Assembly: GCA_905205975.1 (NCBI GenBank)
Contig: CAJLFQ010000040.1
Coordinates: 1-19,121 of the forward strand
Source of the DNA: an uncultured Eubacteriales bacterium
GTDB lineage: Bacteria > Bacillota > Clostridia > Oscillospirales > QAMX01
Direction of reading: 5' to 3'
Length of the DNA stretch: 19,121 nt
The notes below the pieces were generated by a model. That model was not told the DNA's origin. It ran no database searches and saw nothing but the letters and a program-made list of their open reading frames with translations. Positions 1-7,395 of this stretch are shown here, one piece after another. Position 1 is the first letter of the stretch, and each line of letters opens with the position of its first letter. Made by a program: the position numbers and the translations under genes.

Positions 1-63
1 GCTTTTCCTGCTGCGGATGCGGGCATATCTGTCCATTTCGTCAATCCCGGCAGGTGTTCTCAT
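1..63 (-). CDS. Possible 5' end of an unidentified gene (partial)
   Basis: An open frame begins with ATG at 63 and runs off the left edge (21 codons, beginning MRTPAGIDEMDRYARIRSRK). It lies just past the operon terminator and has the same orientation as the operon. The only ribosome-site-like signal is a weak AAAGAAGA about 8 bases upstream. The stretch is too short to recognise a family, and the plus strand is also open for part of it, so this could be chance. Confidence 0.3.
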   Translation of the reverse strand, partial: MRTPAGIDEMDRYARIRSRKS

Positions 64-116
64 AATCGAATTCTTCTTTGACAGCCGCTTCCGCGCCCCT
101 ACCCTTTGTTTGGCAT

Positions 117-162
117 AGAAAAGCACCCCATTCGTTCATACAAGTATGCACAAATGGGGTGC
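117..162 (-). terminator. Intrinsic terminator of the sugar operon
   Basis: A perfect 10-bp inverted repeat (GCACCCCATT at 123-132 with AATGGGGTGC at 153-162) encloses a second 5-bp stem (CATAC/GTATG, 137-148). On the minus strand the stem is followed at once by TTTTCT. It lies about 60 bases past the gnd stop codon, so it most likely ends the six-gene carbohydrate transcript. The plus strand has no T-run after the stem. Confidence 0.8.
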
Positions 163-220
163 CGTTCAAAGGGAACCGTCGCCGGTTTGGTTTCAGTTTT
201 TCATGCAAACGGTCTGACGA

Positions 221-1678
221 TCAGACAACATAAGTCGATGCCGCTGTGTCGCCGCCGTGACCCGTCCAGTTGGTGTGGAAGAATTCGCCGCGCGGATGAT
301 CCAGCCGTTCATAGGTGTGTGCGCCGAAGTAATCGCGCTGCGCCTGAAGCAGATTGGCCGGCAGGCGTTCGCAGGTATAACCGTCAAAATAAGAGAGTGC
401 CGCGGCAAAGGCCGGTGTCGGCACACCGTTTTTCACGGCTTCTGCGACGACGCTGCGCCATGAATCGGTCAGCGTTTCGATCGTATCTTTGAAATACGGA
501 TCCAGCAGCAGGTTGGTCAGTGCCGGGTTTTGATCGAACGCCTCTTTGATTTTGCCGAGGAAGACGCTACGGATGATGCAGCCGCCGCGCCACATGAGCG
601 CGATGCCGCCGTAATTCAGGTTCCAGCCGTATGTCTTGGCTGCGGCGCGCATCAGCGTATAACCCTGGGCATAGGAAATGATTTTTGAAGCGTACAGCGC
701 TTTGCGGATGTCTTCCAGGAAGGCTTTGCGATCCCCTGTGAAAACCGGCTGCTTGCGGGCAAACGTCTTTGCGGCCTGCACCCGCTCTTCTTTCATCGCC
801 GACAGGCAGCGGGCAAAGACGCTTTCGGCGATCAGCGTCAGCGGAACGCCCTCGTCCAATGCGGCAATGCCTGTCCACTTGCCCGTGCCCTTTTGACCGG
901 CGGTGTCGAGGATTTTGTCCACGATTGGCTGGCCGTCTTCGTCTTTATAGGCGAGGATATCGCGCGTGATTTCGATGAGGTAGCTGTTCAGCTCCCCGTT
1001 GTTCCATTCGGCAAACACATCGTGCATCTCGTCCGGCGTCATACCGAGCAGATCCCGCATCAGCTGGTAGGCCTCGCAGATGAGCTGCATATCGCCGTAT
1101 TCAATGCCGTTATGCACCATTTTGACAAAGTGTCCGGCGCCGTTTTCGCCGACCCAGTCGCAGCAGGCAGAGCCGTCTTCCACATGGGCGCAGATGGCCT
1201 GGAAAATCGGTTTGACAAACGGCCATGCTGCCGGCGAACCGCCGGGCATCATAGATGGGCCTTTCAGCGCGCCCTCTTCGCCGCCGGAAACGCCGGTACC
1301 GACGTAGAGGAGGCCTTTGGATTCGACGTATGTCGTGCGGCGGATGGTATCCGGGAAGTGGGAGTTTCCGCCGTCGATGATGATATCGCCCGGTTCCAAA
1401 TGCGGGAGCAGCTGTTCAATCATATCGTCAACCGGGCTGCCGGCTTTGACCATCATCATGACTTTGCGCGGGCGCTCCAGAGATGCCGCCAGTTCCGCCA
1501 GCGAATGCGTGCCGATGATGTTTTTTCCGGCGGCGCGTCCGTTGACAAACGCATCCACTTTTGATGTCGTCCGGTTGAAGACAGCGACGGTGAAGCCCTT
1601 GGATTCCATATTCATGACAAGGTTTTCACCCATAACCGCAAGGCCAATGAGGCCGATATCTGCTTTTTTCATATTCAT
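221..1678 (-). CDS. gnd: 6-phosphogluconate dehydrogenase, decarboxylating (NADP-type)
   Basis: Cytosolic enzyme converting 6-phosphogluconate to D-ribulose-5-phosphate, CO2 and NADPH in the oxidative pentose phosphate pathway. The 485-residue protein has the N-terminal dinucleotide fold (GLAVMGENL followed by NRT, where Arg and Thr favour NADP), the substrate loop GVSGGEEGALKGPSMMPGG, the catalytic helix GAGHFVKMVHNGIEYGDMQ with its Lys and Asn, QKGTGKWT, and a C-terminal tail containing HTYERLDHPRGEFFHTNW. These are standard family features and the length is normal. An ATG at 1696 abuts the kdgK stop codon, but the AGAGGA ribosome site lies between that ATG and the one at 1678, so I start at 1678; ATG 1672 is also possible. 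It is the last gene of the operon, 18 bases after the sugar kinase gene. A gnd inside a sugar operon rather than near zwf suggests a catabolic role. Confidence 0.95.
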   Translation of the reverse strand: MNMKKADIGLIGLAVMGENLVMNMESKGFTVAVFNRTTSKVDAFVNGRAAGKNIIGTHSLAELAASLERPRKVMMMVKAGSPVDDMIEQLLPHLEPGDIIIDGGNSHFPDTIRRTTYVESKGLLYVGTGVSGGEEGALKGPSMMPGGSPAAWPFVKPIFQAICAHVEDGSACCDWVGENGAGHFVKMVHNGIEYGDMQLICEAYQLMRDLLGMTPDEMHDVFAEWNNGELNSYLIEITRDILAYKDEDGQPIVDKILDTAGQKGTGKWTGIAALDEGVPLTLIAESVFARCLSAMKEERVQAAKTFARKQPVFTGDRKAFLEDIRKALYASKIISYAQGYTLMRAAAKTYGWNLNYGGIALMWRGGCIIRSVFLGKIKEAFDQNPALTNLLLDPYFKDTIETLTDSWRSVVAEAVKNGVPTPAFAAALSYFDGYTCERLPANLLQAQRDYFGAHTYERLDHPRGEFFHTNWTGHGGDTAASTYVV

Positions 1679-1696
1679 CCGATCCTCTTTCTGCAT

Positions 1697-2776
1697 TCAG
1701 CGTTTGACGCGGGCATTGCCCTCGTAGATGCTCCAGACCATCTCTTCGTCAGCCGGCGTGCCGTAGTCGGTTGTCAGCGTCGTGACCAGCGCGCCGCTTG
1801 CCCAGCCGAACTGCACCCATTTTTCTGGATCCCATCCGCGCAGAATGGCGTACAGCAGACCGCCGACAAAGCCGTCGCCCCCGCCGATGCGGTCAAGCAC
1901 CGGGATTTCGCGCGGTTCAACGGTGTACCAATCCTGGTCATTCAGCAGAATTGCGCCCCAGAGGTGCTGGTTGGCACTGATGACCTGGCGAAGCGTCGTC
2001 GCATAGACGGAAGCATTCGGATAGCGCTCCCGGACGTTCAGGATCATTTCTTTGAAGCGATCCATTTTGCCCGCGATGTCTTTTCCGCCGGATTCCGGTC
2101 CCGGAACGCCGAGCGCCAGCTGGAAATCCTCTTCGTTGCCGATCAGGATATCGGACAGCGAGGCGATTTCCGAGAAAGCCGCCGACAGTTCCGCTTCCCG
2201 GCCCTTCCAGAAAGAAGCGCGGTAGTTCAGGTCAAACGAAATGGCCGTCCCATATTTTTTGGCTGTTCTCGCCAAGTCGCAGCAGAATGCGCTGGTCGAC
2301 GGGCTGAGTGCCGCGAAGAGCCCACTCATGTGGAGAATGGCGACACCTTCTTCGCCGAAAATCCGATCCAAGTCGAAATCGTCGGTCGAAATTGTGAGGC
2401 CGACTTCTCCGGCACGGTCATTCTGTACGCGCGGGCCACGGACGCCGTAGCCGGAATCCGCGATGTTGAACTGATGGCGGTATCCCCACGGGCCGCCCTG
2501 TTCGACATCTTTCCCTTCAAAGGCGATGCTGCGCTTCCGCAGCTCGTTTTTGATAAAGAGCGCAATCGGACTGTCTTTGACAAATGCCGTCAGAGCTTTG
2601 GTCGGCAGTCCCAGCGAGGCTGAGATGTTCAGGACATTGGACTCGGCGCTTGTCGCCTGCATGGTAAACGTATCACTGACGTGAACCGGCTGGCGCATGG
2701 TCGGCGTGATGCGGACGCCCATGCTGGTCGGAACCAGCAGCGCAATCTTGCAGTTGGTGCGAAGTGCTGTTTTCAT
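1697..2776 (-). CDS. PfkB-family sugar kinase, 2-dehydro-3-deoxygluconokinase-like
   Basis: Cytosolic ATP-dependent kinase of the ribokinase/PfkB fold, 359 residues. The C-terminal PfkB signature is clear: LDRIGGGDGFVGGLLYAI, with the catalytic base at Asp301. The mid-region FDLNYRASFW and NEEDFQLALG also match KDG kinases (KdgK), which make 2-keto-3-deoxy-6-phosphogluconate. The N-terminus is unusual: where KdgK normally has a GG(A/G)EANVA sugar-binding motif, this protein has ATSAESNVLN at about residues 41-50, after a longer leader. The substrate is therefore uncertain; KDG, gluconate or another aldonate are all conceivable. It starts at ATG 2776 behind a GGGAG ribosome site 6 bases away, lies 18 bases after the SDR gene and just before gnd. 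The family is secure, the exact substrate is not. Confidence 0.85.
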   Translation of the reverse strand: MKTALRTNCKIALLVPTSMGVRITPTMRQPVHVSDTFTMQATSAESNVLNISASLGLPTKALTAFVKDSPIALFIKNELRKRSIAFEGKDVEQGGPWGYRHQFNIADSGYGVRGPRVQNDRAGEVGLTISTDDFDLDRIFGEEGVAILHMSGLFAALSPSTSAFCCDLARTAKKYGTAISFDLNYRASFWKGREAELSAAFSEIASLSDILIGNEEDFQLALGVPGPESGGKDIAGKMDRFKEMILNVRERYPNASVYATTLRQVISANQHLWGAILLNDQDWYTVEPREIPVLDRIGGGDGFVGGLLYAILRGWDPEKWVQFGWASGALVTTLTTDYGTPADEEMVWSIYEGNARVKR

Positions 2777-2794
2777 ATGCTGCTCCCCCCCGAA

Positions 2795-3667
2795 TCAAAC
2801 GCCGGAATAAGCGGCAAAGCCGCCGTCAACCGGGACGACCACGCCGTTGACAAAGCCGGAGGAGTTATCATCGACGAGCCAGAGCAGCGTGCCGGTCAGA
2901 TCGTCCGGTGTGCCGAAGCGGTTCATCGGCGTGTGGGCCAGAATCTTTTCGGAGCGCGGCGTCAAGCTGCCGTCCGGGTTCATGAGCAGCGTCCGGTTTT
3001 GTTCGGTCACAAAGAAACCCGGGGCGATCGCGTTGACGCGGATGCCGACCGGTGCGAAATGAATCGCCAGCCATTGGGTAAAGTTGGAAACAGCCGCTTT
3101 GGCCGCAGAATAGGCTGGAATTTTCGTCAGCGGGCGGAAGGCGTTCATCGACGAGACGTTCAGGATCACCGCACCCGGTTTTTCAGCCATATCGCGGGCA
3201 AATACCTGTGTGGGCAGCAGTGTCCCAAGGAAGTTCAGATCCAGCACATACTGCACGCCGGAGAAATCAAGGTCAAAGAATGTAACAATGTCGCTTGTCT
3301 GCGCCTTCAGGCGTTCCATATCTTCTGGGAAGAGGTATTCTTTGGTCGTTGTGCCCTTCGGGTTATTGCCGCCGGCGCCGTTGATCAGGATATCACAGGT
3401 GCCGAATGCATCGAGAATCTGTTGTCTGGCTGATTCCAAAGCGGATTTATCCAGCACGTCTGCGGAAATACCCATGGCTTTTCCGCCCTCGGCAATGATT
3501 TCATCCGCCACTTTCTGCGCTTTTTCCAGATTGCGACCGATCACCGCGACAGAGGCGCCGCAGGCGCCCAACGCTTTTGCAAAACCGGAGCAGAGCACGC
3601 CGCTGCCGCCGGTTACGACGGCAACTTTTCCGGTCAGGTCAATGTGAAAAGGAAGAAATGTACTCAT
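2795..3667 (-). CDS. uxuB: SDR oxidoreductase, D-mannonate oxidoreductase-like
   Basis: A 290-residue classical short-chain dehydrogenase. It shows the cofactor loop TGGSGVLCSG (19-28), INGAGGNNPKGTTTKEYL (about 95-111), Asn145, the catalytic Ser in NVSSMNAF (172/173), Tyr186 and Lys190 in YSAAK, and a C-terminus GFVNGVVVPVDGGFAAYSGV. This pattern resembles the Bacillus-type SDR fructuronate reductase (UxuB/YjmF), which interconverts D-fructuronate and D-mannonate with NAD(H). That assignment is from recalled family resemblance; gluconate 5-dehydrogenase-like activity is the main alternative. Start ATG 3667 has GAGG 7 bases upstream. Its kinase neighbour supports a uronate or keto-aldonate route, but mannonate dehydratase (UxuA) and KDPG aldolase are not in the window. 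Confidence 0.8.
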   Translation of the reverse strand: MSTFLPFHIDLTGKVAVVTGGSGVLCSGFAKALGACGASVAVIGRNLEKAQKVADEIIAEGGKAMGISADVLDKSALESARQQILDAFGTCDILINGAGGNNPKGTTTKEYLFPEDMERLKAQTSDIVTFFDLDFSGVQYVLDLNFLGTLLPTQVFARDMAEKPGAVILNVSSMNAFRPLTKIPAYSAAKAAVSNFTQWLAIHFAPVGIRVNAIAPGFFVTEQNRTLLMNPDGSLTPRSEKILAHTPMNRFGTPDDLTGTLLWLVDDNSSGFVNGVVVPVDGGFAAYSGV

Positions 3668-3717
3668 GAAGCATCCTCATTTCATTTATTGGTTCAGGAA
3701 ACTGATTTTGCAGGCAG

Positions 3718-3759
3718 CCAAACTGCCGCCGCCTAATTGTCCGGACGGCGGCAGTTTGG
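3718..3759 (-). other. Perfect 14-bp intercistronic hairpin between araB and the SDR gene
   Basis: CCAAACTGCCGCCG at 3718-3731 is exactly mirrored by CGGCGGCAGTTTGG at 3746-3759 around a 14-base loop. It begins 17 bases after the araB stop codon. Neither strand has a T-run after the stem, so it does not look like an ordinary intrinsic terminator. It may stabilise the upstream mRNA, mark a processing site, or partly attenuate the downstream genes. Confidence 0.75.
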
Positions 3760-3776
3760 TATGCTGATCGGTTTGT

Positions 3777-5450
3777 TCAGTCTGCGCTTCTCGCTGCGCG
3801 TTTGATGGCGCGCAGACGTTTCATCACGTCGTTGCCGCCTTTGCCGAAGTAATCGTGCAGCTTGAGATATTCATCATACAGTGCGTTGTATACTGCATGG
3901 TTTTCTGCATTCGGGCGATAAACCAGATCTTTCAGGCTTGCCATATGCTCCGCTGCCTCTGCAACGGAATCATATCCGCCCTGCGCCGAACCGGCTGCGA
4001 CCGCGCCGAACATCGCGGATCCCAGCGCACAGGCCTGTGCAGATCCGCAGAGGCGGATTTCGCGGTTGGTCACGTCCGCATAAATCTGCATCATCATTGG
4101 GTCTTTATCCGCTATGCCGCCGGCCGCAATCAGCTCGTTGATGGCGACGCCGTTCTGTTCAAACGCTTCAATAATCACGCGGGTGCCGAAAGCCGTCGCC
4201 TCGATCAATGCGCGGTACAGTTCTTCCGGTTTGGTTGTCAGCGTCATGCCGATGAAGAGACCGCTGAGTTCCGCGTCAACTAGAATGGACCGGTTGCCGT
4301 TCCACCAGTCGAGCGCCAGAATGCCGCTTTCGCCCGGCTTCTGCCCTTCGACCTTTTCACGAAGCAGCTTATGGATAGAAATGCCGCGTTTCTGCGCTTC
4401 CAGCGCATACTGCTCCGGCACCATATTTTTGACGAACCAGTCAAAATGGTCGCCGACGCAGGCCTGACCGGCTTCATAGCCGTAGTAACCGCCGATGATC
4501 CCGTCTTCAACGACGCCGCACATACCCGGAACGATTTCTTCGGTGTCGTTGAGCAGCATATGGCAGGTGCTGGTGCCCATGATCATAAGCATTTTGCCCG
4601 GCGTGCAGACGCCGGCTGCCGGTGCAGCGACGTGTGCATCGATGACGGAAATGCCGACAGCCGTCCCTTCGTTCAGGCCGCAGAGCGCAGCGCCGTGTGC
4701 GTTGATCTCGCCGGCCTTTGCGCCGAGCGGGTAAATATCGCGCGAGAGTTTTTCATCGACGATATGTGCCAGACGCGGATCCAGCTTGCCGAGGAATTCT
4801 GCCGTCGGATAGCCATCTGCCTTGTGCCACATGGCTTTATACCCTGCCGCGCACGCACTGCGGCGTTCCAGCCCTGTGAGCTGCATGACGATCCAGTCGC
4901 CGGCTTCGATCAGTTTATCGGCGCGTTCATAGACTTCCGGCGCCTCGTCGAGAATCTGCCACGCCTTCGGGAACAGCCATTCAGAGGAAACTTTTCCGCC
5001 GTAGCGAGCCAGACGCTGCGGATCTTCTTTGACGGCAAGGTCATTGATGCGATCGGCGTATTTCTGCGCCGCATGGTGTTTCCACAGTTTGACATAGGCG
5101 TGCGGGTTGGACTTGAACTCGTCCAGGAAGCAGAGCGGCGTACCGTCTGCGAGAATCGGCAGGATGGTGCAGGCTGTGAAGTCCACAGAGATGCCGATGA
5201 CATCATCCGGCGACACGCCGGACTGCGCCAAGACGGACGGAACCGTTTCGCGCAGGACTTCCAGATAATCAGCCGGATGCTGGAGTGCCCAGTCCGGCGG
5301 GAGTTTGGTCACGCCGTCAGGCATGTATTCATCCATGACAGCATGCGTATAGTTGCGGGCGGCCGTCGCGACTTCGCGCCCGGTTTCCACCTCGACGAGC
5401 AGCGCACGGCCGCTCAGCGTGCCGAAATCGACACCGATTGCATATTTCAT
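3777..5450 (-). CDS. araB: Ribulokinase (FGGY family, AraB type)
   Basis: Cytosolic kinase phosphorylating ribulose to ribulose-5-phosphate with ATP. The protein has 557 residues, normal for AraB. It shows the N-terminal phosphate-binding motif VDFGTLSGRALLVEV, the AraB-typical stretch MDEYMPDGVTKLPPDWALQH, DFTACTILP, LDEFKSNPHAYVKLWKHH, and the C-terminal FGGY signature AAGGIADKDPMMMQIYADV. AraB enzymes are known to accept both L- and D-ribulose. The gene follows fucI, not araA or araD, so D-ribulose formed from D-arabinose is a plausible substrate here. The canonical MKYAIGVDFG start fixes ATG 5450, yet no ribosome site lies in the 11 bases before it; a GC-rich hairpin separates the start from an upstream AAAGGAG. 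Confidence 0.95.
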   Translation of the reverse strand: MKYAIGVDFGTLSGRALLVEVETGREVATAARNYTHAVMDEYMPDGVTKLPPDWALQHPADYLEVLRETVPSVLAQSGVSPDDVIGISVDFTACTILPILADGTPLCFLDEFKSNPHAYVKLWKHHAAQKYADRINDLAVKEDPQRLARYGGKVSSEWLFPKAWQILDEAPEVYERADKLIEAGDWIVMQLTGLERRSACAAGYKAMWHKADGYPTAEFLGKLDPRLAHIVDEKLSRDIYPLGAKAGEINAHGAALCGLNEGTAVGISVIDAHVAAPAAGVCTPGKMLMIMGTSTCHMLLNDTEEIVPGMCGVVEDGIIGGYYGYEAGQACVGDHFDWFVKNMVPEQYALEAQKRGISIHKLLREKVEGQKPGESGILALDWWNGNRSILVDAELSGLFIGMTLTTKPEELYRALIEATAFGTRVIIEAFEQNGVAINELIAAGGIADKDPMMMQIYADVTNREIRLCGSAQACALGSAMFGAVAAGSAQGGYDSVAEAAEHMASLKDLVYRPNAENHAVYNALYDEYLKLHDYFGKGGNDVMKRLRAIKRAARSAD

Positions 5451-5461
5451 CGTTTTATTAG

Positions 5462-5504
5462 GCGGCCGCCCGCCCTGATACGGGGTGGGCGGCCGCGCTC
5501 CTTT
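5462..5504 (-). promoter_or_regulatory. Ribosome-binding site and GC hairpin preceding araB
   Basis: Reading the minus strand after the fucI stop, AAAGGAG (5504-5498) is followed one base later by a 14-bp stem (5496-5483 pairing with 5475-5462, one G-T pair, 7-base loop), then 11 bases to the araB ATG. Unfolded, the ribosome site is 47 bases from the start codon, too far to work. Folded, the helix brings it to roughly 12 bases. It may therefore be a structure-bridged initiation site. No T-run follows, so termination is unlikely. Confidence 0.6.
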
Positions 5505-5519
5505 CGGTAGCGTATCTGG

Positions 5520-7310
5520 TTAGTTGTTGCCGTACAGCGGGCCGTAGGCTTTGCAGGCACGGAAGTCTGCGCCTTCGGCGTCCTTCGTGCCGAATGCACC
5601 CCAAGTGCTCGGACGGAAGAGCTTATCTTCCGGCACGTTGTGCATGGCGACCGGAATGCGGAGCATGGATGCCAGCGTGATGAAGTCGGCGCCGACATGA
5701 CCATAGCAGAGCGAGCAGTGGTTGGCGCCCCAGTTGGCCATAACGCTGTAAACATCTTTGAAGGCCGGGTTCGATTCGTCGAGGCGCGGCGCAAACCATG
5801 TCGTCGGCCACGTCGGGTCGGTGCGTTCCCAGATCTTGGTGGCAACGTCTTCGTCCAAGTCGCAGCTGTAACCTTCTGCAATCTGGAGAACCGGGCCAAG
5901 GCCCTTGACGATGTTGACGCGGACCATCGTCAGCGGCATGCCGCCTTTGGACAGGAAGCGGGAGGAGAAGCCGCCGCCTCTGAAGTAACCCAAGCTGGCC
6001 GGGCCCCATGTCGTGGCTTTGAGGCTCTTTTCGACTTCTTCGTCTGTGATATCCCAGTACGGCTTCATCGCCGGGTTGCCGTTTTCATCGGAGCACTGGC
6101 CTGCGCCATCCAATGCTGCGGCGCCGGAGTTGATCATGTGGATGAAACCGTTTTCGGCCAGACCGGACAGCTCTTTGCCGGTGCAGCGTTTGACGGAATC
6201 CGGGCTCCAGTAGGTGCGGACGTCACAGAACACCTGCGCCGTGTTCGTGAGCAGATAGCCGAACAGCATTGCAACACCGTTCAGGCTGTCGTTTTCAGTG
6301 GCGACGACATACGGCGCGCGCTGGCCGTTCCAGTCGAAGCTCGTGTTGAGCATGGCTTCCATGAAGTCGCCGTTGCACATGAAGTCCGTCCACTGGCGCT
6401 GACCCTGGAAACCGGAGAGAATGGCGTTGTGGCCAAGGCTTTCTTCCGGGAAGCCCATCTCGGCAAGCTTCGGGTTGCCTTCCATCAGGTCTTTTGCAAT
6501 AAGCGCCATCTTGACGCAGGTCTTCCACTCTTCGTCTTTCTGTTCGCGGGTGTGCATTTTGGCCGGATCGTTCCAGTCTTTGCCTTCGGGGCAATGTTCT
6601 TTCGTCCATGCCAGCGCTTTTTCGTATTCATCATGGTCGTAAATGCCGAGCTGCATACGGCGGGTGAACTCGCTCAGGTCGATGTATTCGTTGCGCATGC
6701 CGAGATAATCATAGAAGAAATCGGGGTTCACAACGCTGCCCGCGATGCCCATGGCGACGTTGCCCATGGCGAGGTAGCTTCTGCCCTGCATGATGGCGAC
6801 GGCCAGACCGGCGCGTGCAAAGCGGAGGAGTTTTTCTTCGACGTCCGGGGTGATGCCGGAATCTGTCGCATCCTGAACGTCATGGCCGTAGATGGAGAAG
6901 GCCGGGAGGCCCTTCTGGTTGTGGCCGGCCAGAGCAGCCGCCAGATAAACGGCGCCGGGGCGTTCCGTTGCGTTGAGACCAAAGATTGCCTTCGGGCGGG
7001 TCGGATGCATATCAATCGTTTCCGTGCCGTAGCACCAGCAGGCGGTAACGGAAATGGAAACGCCGACGTTATTCTCGAGGAATTTCTTTTCGCAGGCAGC
7101 CGCTTCTGCGACGCGGCCGATCGTTGAATCGGCAATGACGCACTTGACCGGCTCACCGTTCGGATAGCGCAGTTTCTCAGAAATCAGCGTGGCAACGGCT
7201 TTCGCCATGTTCATGACCTGATCTTCGAGGCTTTCACGGATGCCGTTCATGCGTCCGTCGATGATCGGGCGGATACCAATCGCCGGGTAATCAGCAATGA
7301 TTTTCTTCAT
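5520..7310 (-). CDS. fucI: L-fucose isomerase / D-arabinose isomerase
   Basis: Manganese-dependent aldose-ketose isomerase converting L-fucose to L-fuculose and, in this family, D-arabinose to D-ribulose. The 596-residue protein matches the E. coli enzyme along its length from memory: IGIRPIIDGRMNGIRESLE near the start, CWCYGTETIDMHPTRPKAI, ERPGAVYLAAALAGHNQKG, GYRDF-equivalent spacing, and the C-terminal ACKAYGPLYGN. Metal and catalytic positions are present: Glu339 in VVATENDSLNG, Asp363 in VFCDVRTYWSP and His531 in NWGANH, close to E. coli numbers 337, 361 and 528. Upstream ATGs at 7352 and 7319 are rejected because AGAAAGG lies 10 bases before ATG 7310, which gives the usual MKK start. 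No fuculokinase or fuculose-phosphate aldolase accompanies it; the next gene is a ribulokinase. Confidence 0.95.
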   Translation of the reverse strand: MKKIIADYPAIGIRPIIDGRMNGIRESLEDQVMNMAKAVATLISEKLRYPNGEPVKCVIADSTIGRVAEAAACEKKFLENNVGVSISVTACWCYGTETIDMHPTRPKAIFGLNATERPGAVYLAAALAGHNQKGLPAFSIYGHDVQDATDSGITPDVEEKLLRFARAGLAVAIMQGRSYLAMGNVAMGIAGSVVNPDFFYDYLGMRNEYIDLSEFTRRMQLGIYDHDEYEKALAWTKEHCPEGKDWNDPAKMHTREQKDEEWKTCVKMALIAKDLMEGNPKLAEMGFPEESLGHNAILSGFQGQRQWTDFMCNGDFMEAMLNTSFDWNGQRAPYVVATENDSLNGVAMLFGYLLTNTAQVFCDVRTYWSPDSVKRCTGKELSGLAENGFIHMINSGAAALDGAGQCSDENGNPAMKPYWDITDEEVEKSLKATTWGPASLGYFRGGGFSSRFLSKGGMPLTMVRVNIVKGLGPVLQIAEGYSCDLDEDVATKIWERTDPTWPTTWFAPRLDESNPAFKDVYSVMANWGANHCSLCYGHVGADFITLASMLRIPVAMHNVPEDKLFRPSTWGAFGTKDAEGADFRACKAYGPLYGNN

Positions 7311-7395
7311 AATGACCATACCTTTCTGCGGAAAGACCATTCCCGCTGTCAATTGTTTCGCGTGGGGTTTGCAGGATCTATCGAATCAGACGAAC

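Noticed and set aside
4371..5510. 379-codon open frame antisense to araB
   Set aside because: A shadow frame caused by the codon bias of araB; the product looks random.
5451..5522. Possible FucI-AraB fusion by read-through of the TAA
   Set aside because: The 69-base gap is in frame and stop-free, but TAA is an efficient stop, no recoding signal is apparent, and AraB has a canonical start of its own.
5640..7127. 495-codon open frame antisense to fucI
   Set aside because: A shadow of the fucI reading frame, with no family motifs; fucI is certain on the other strand.
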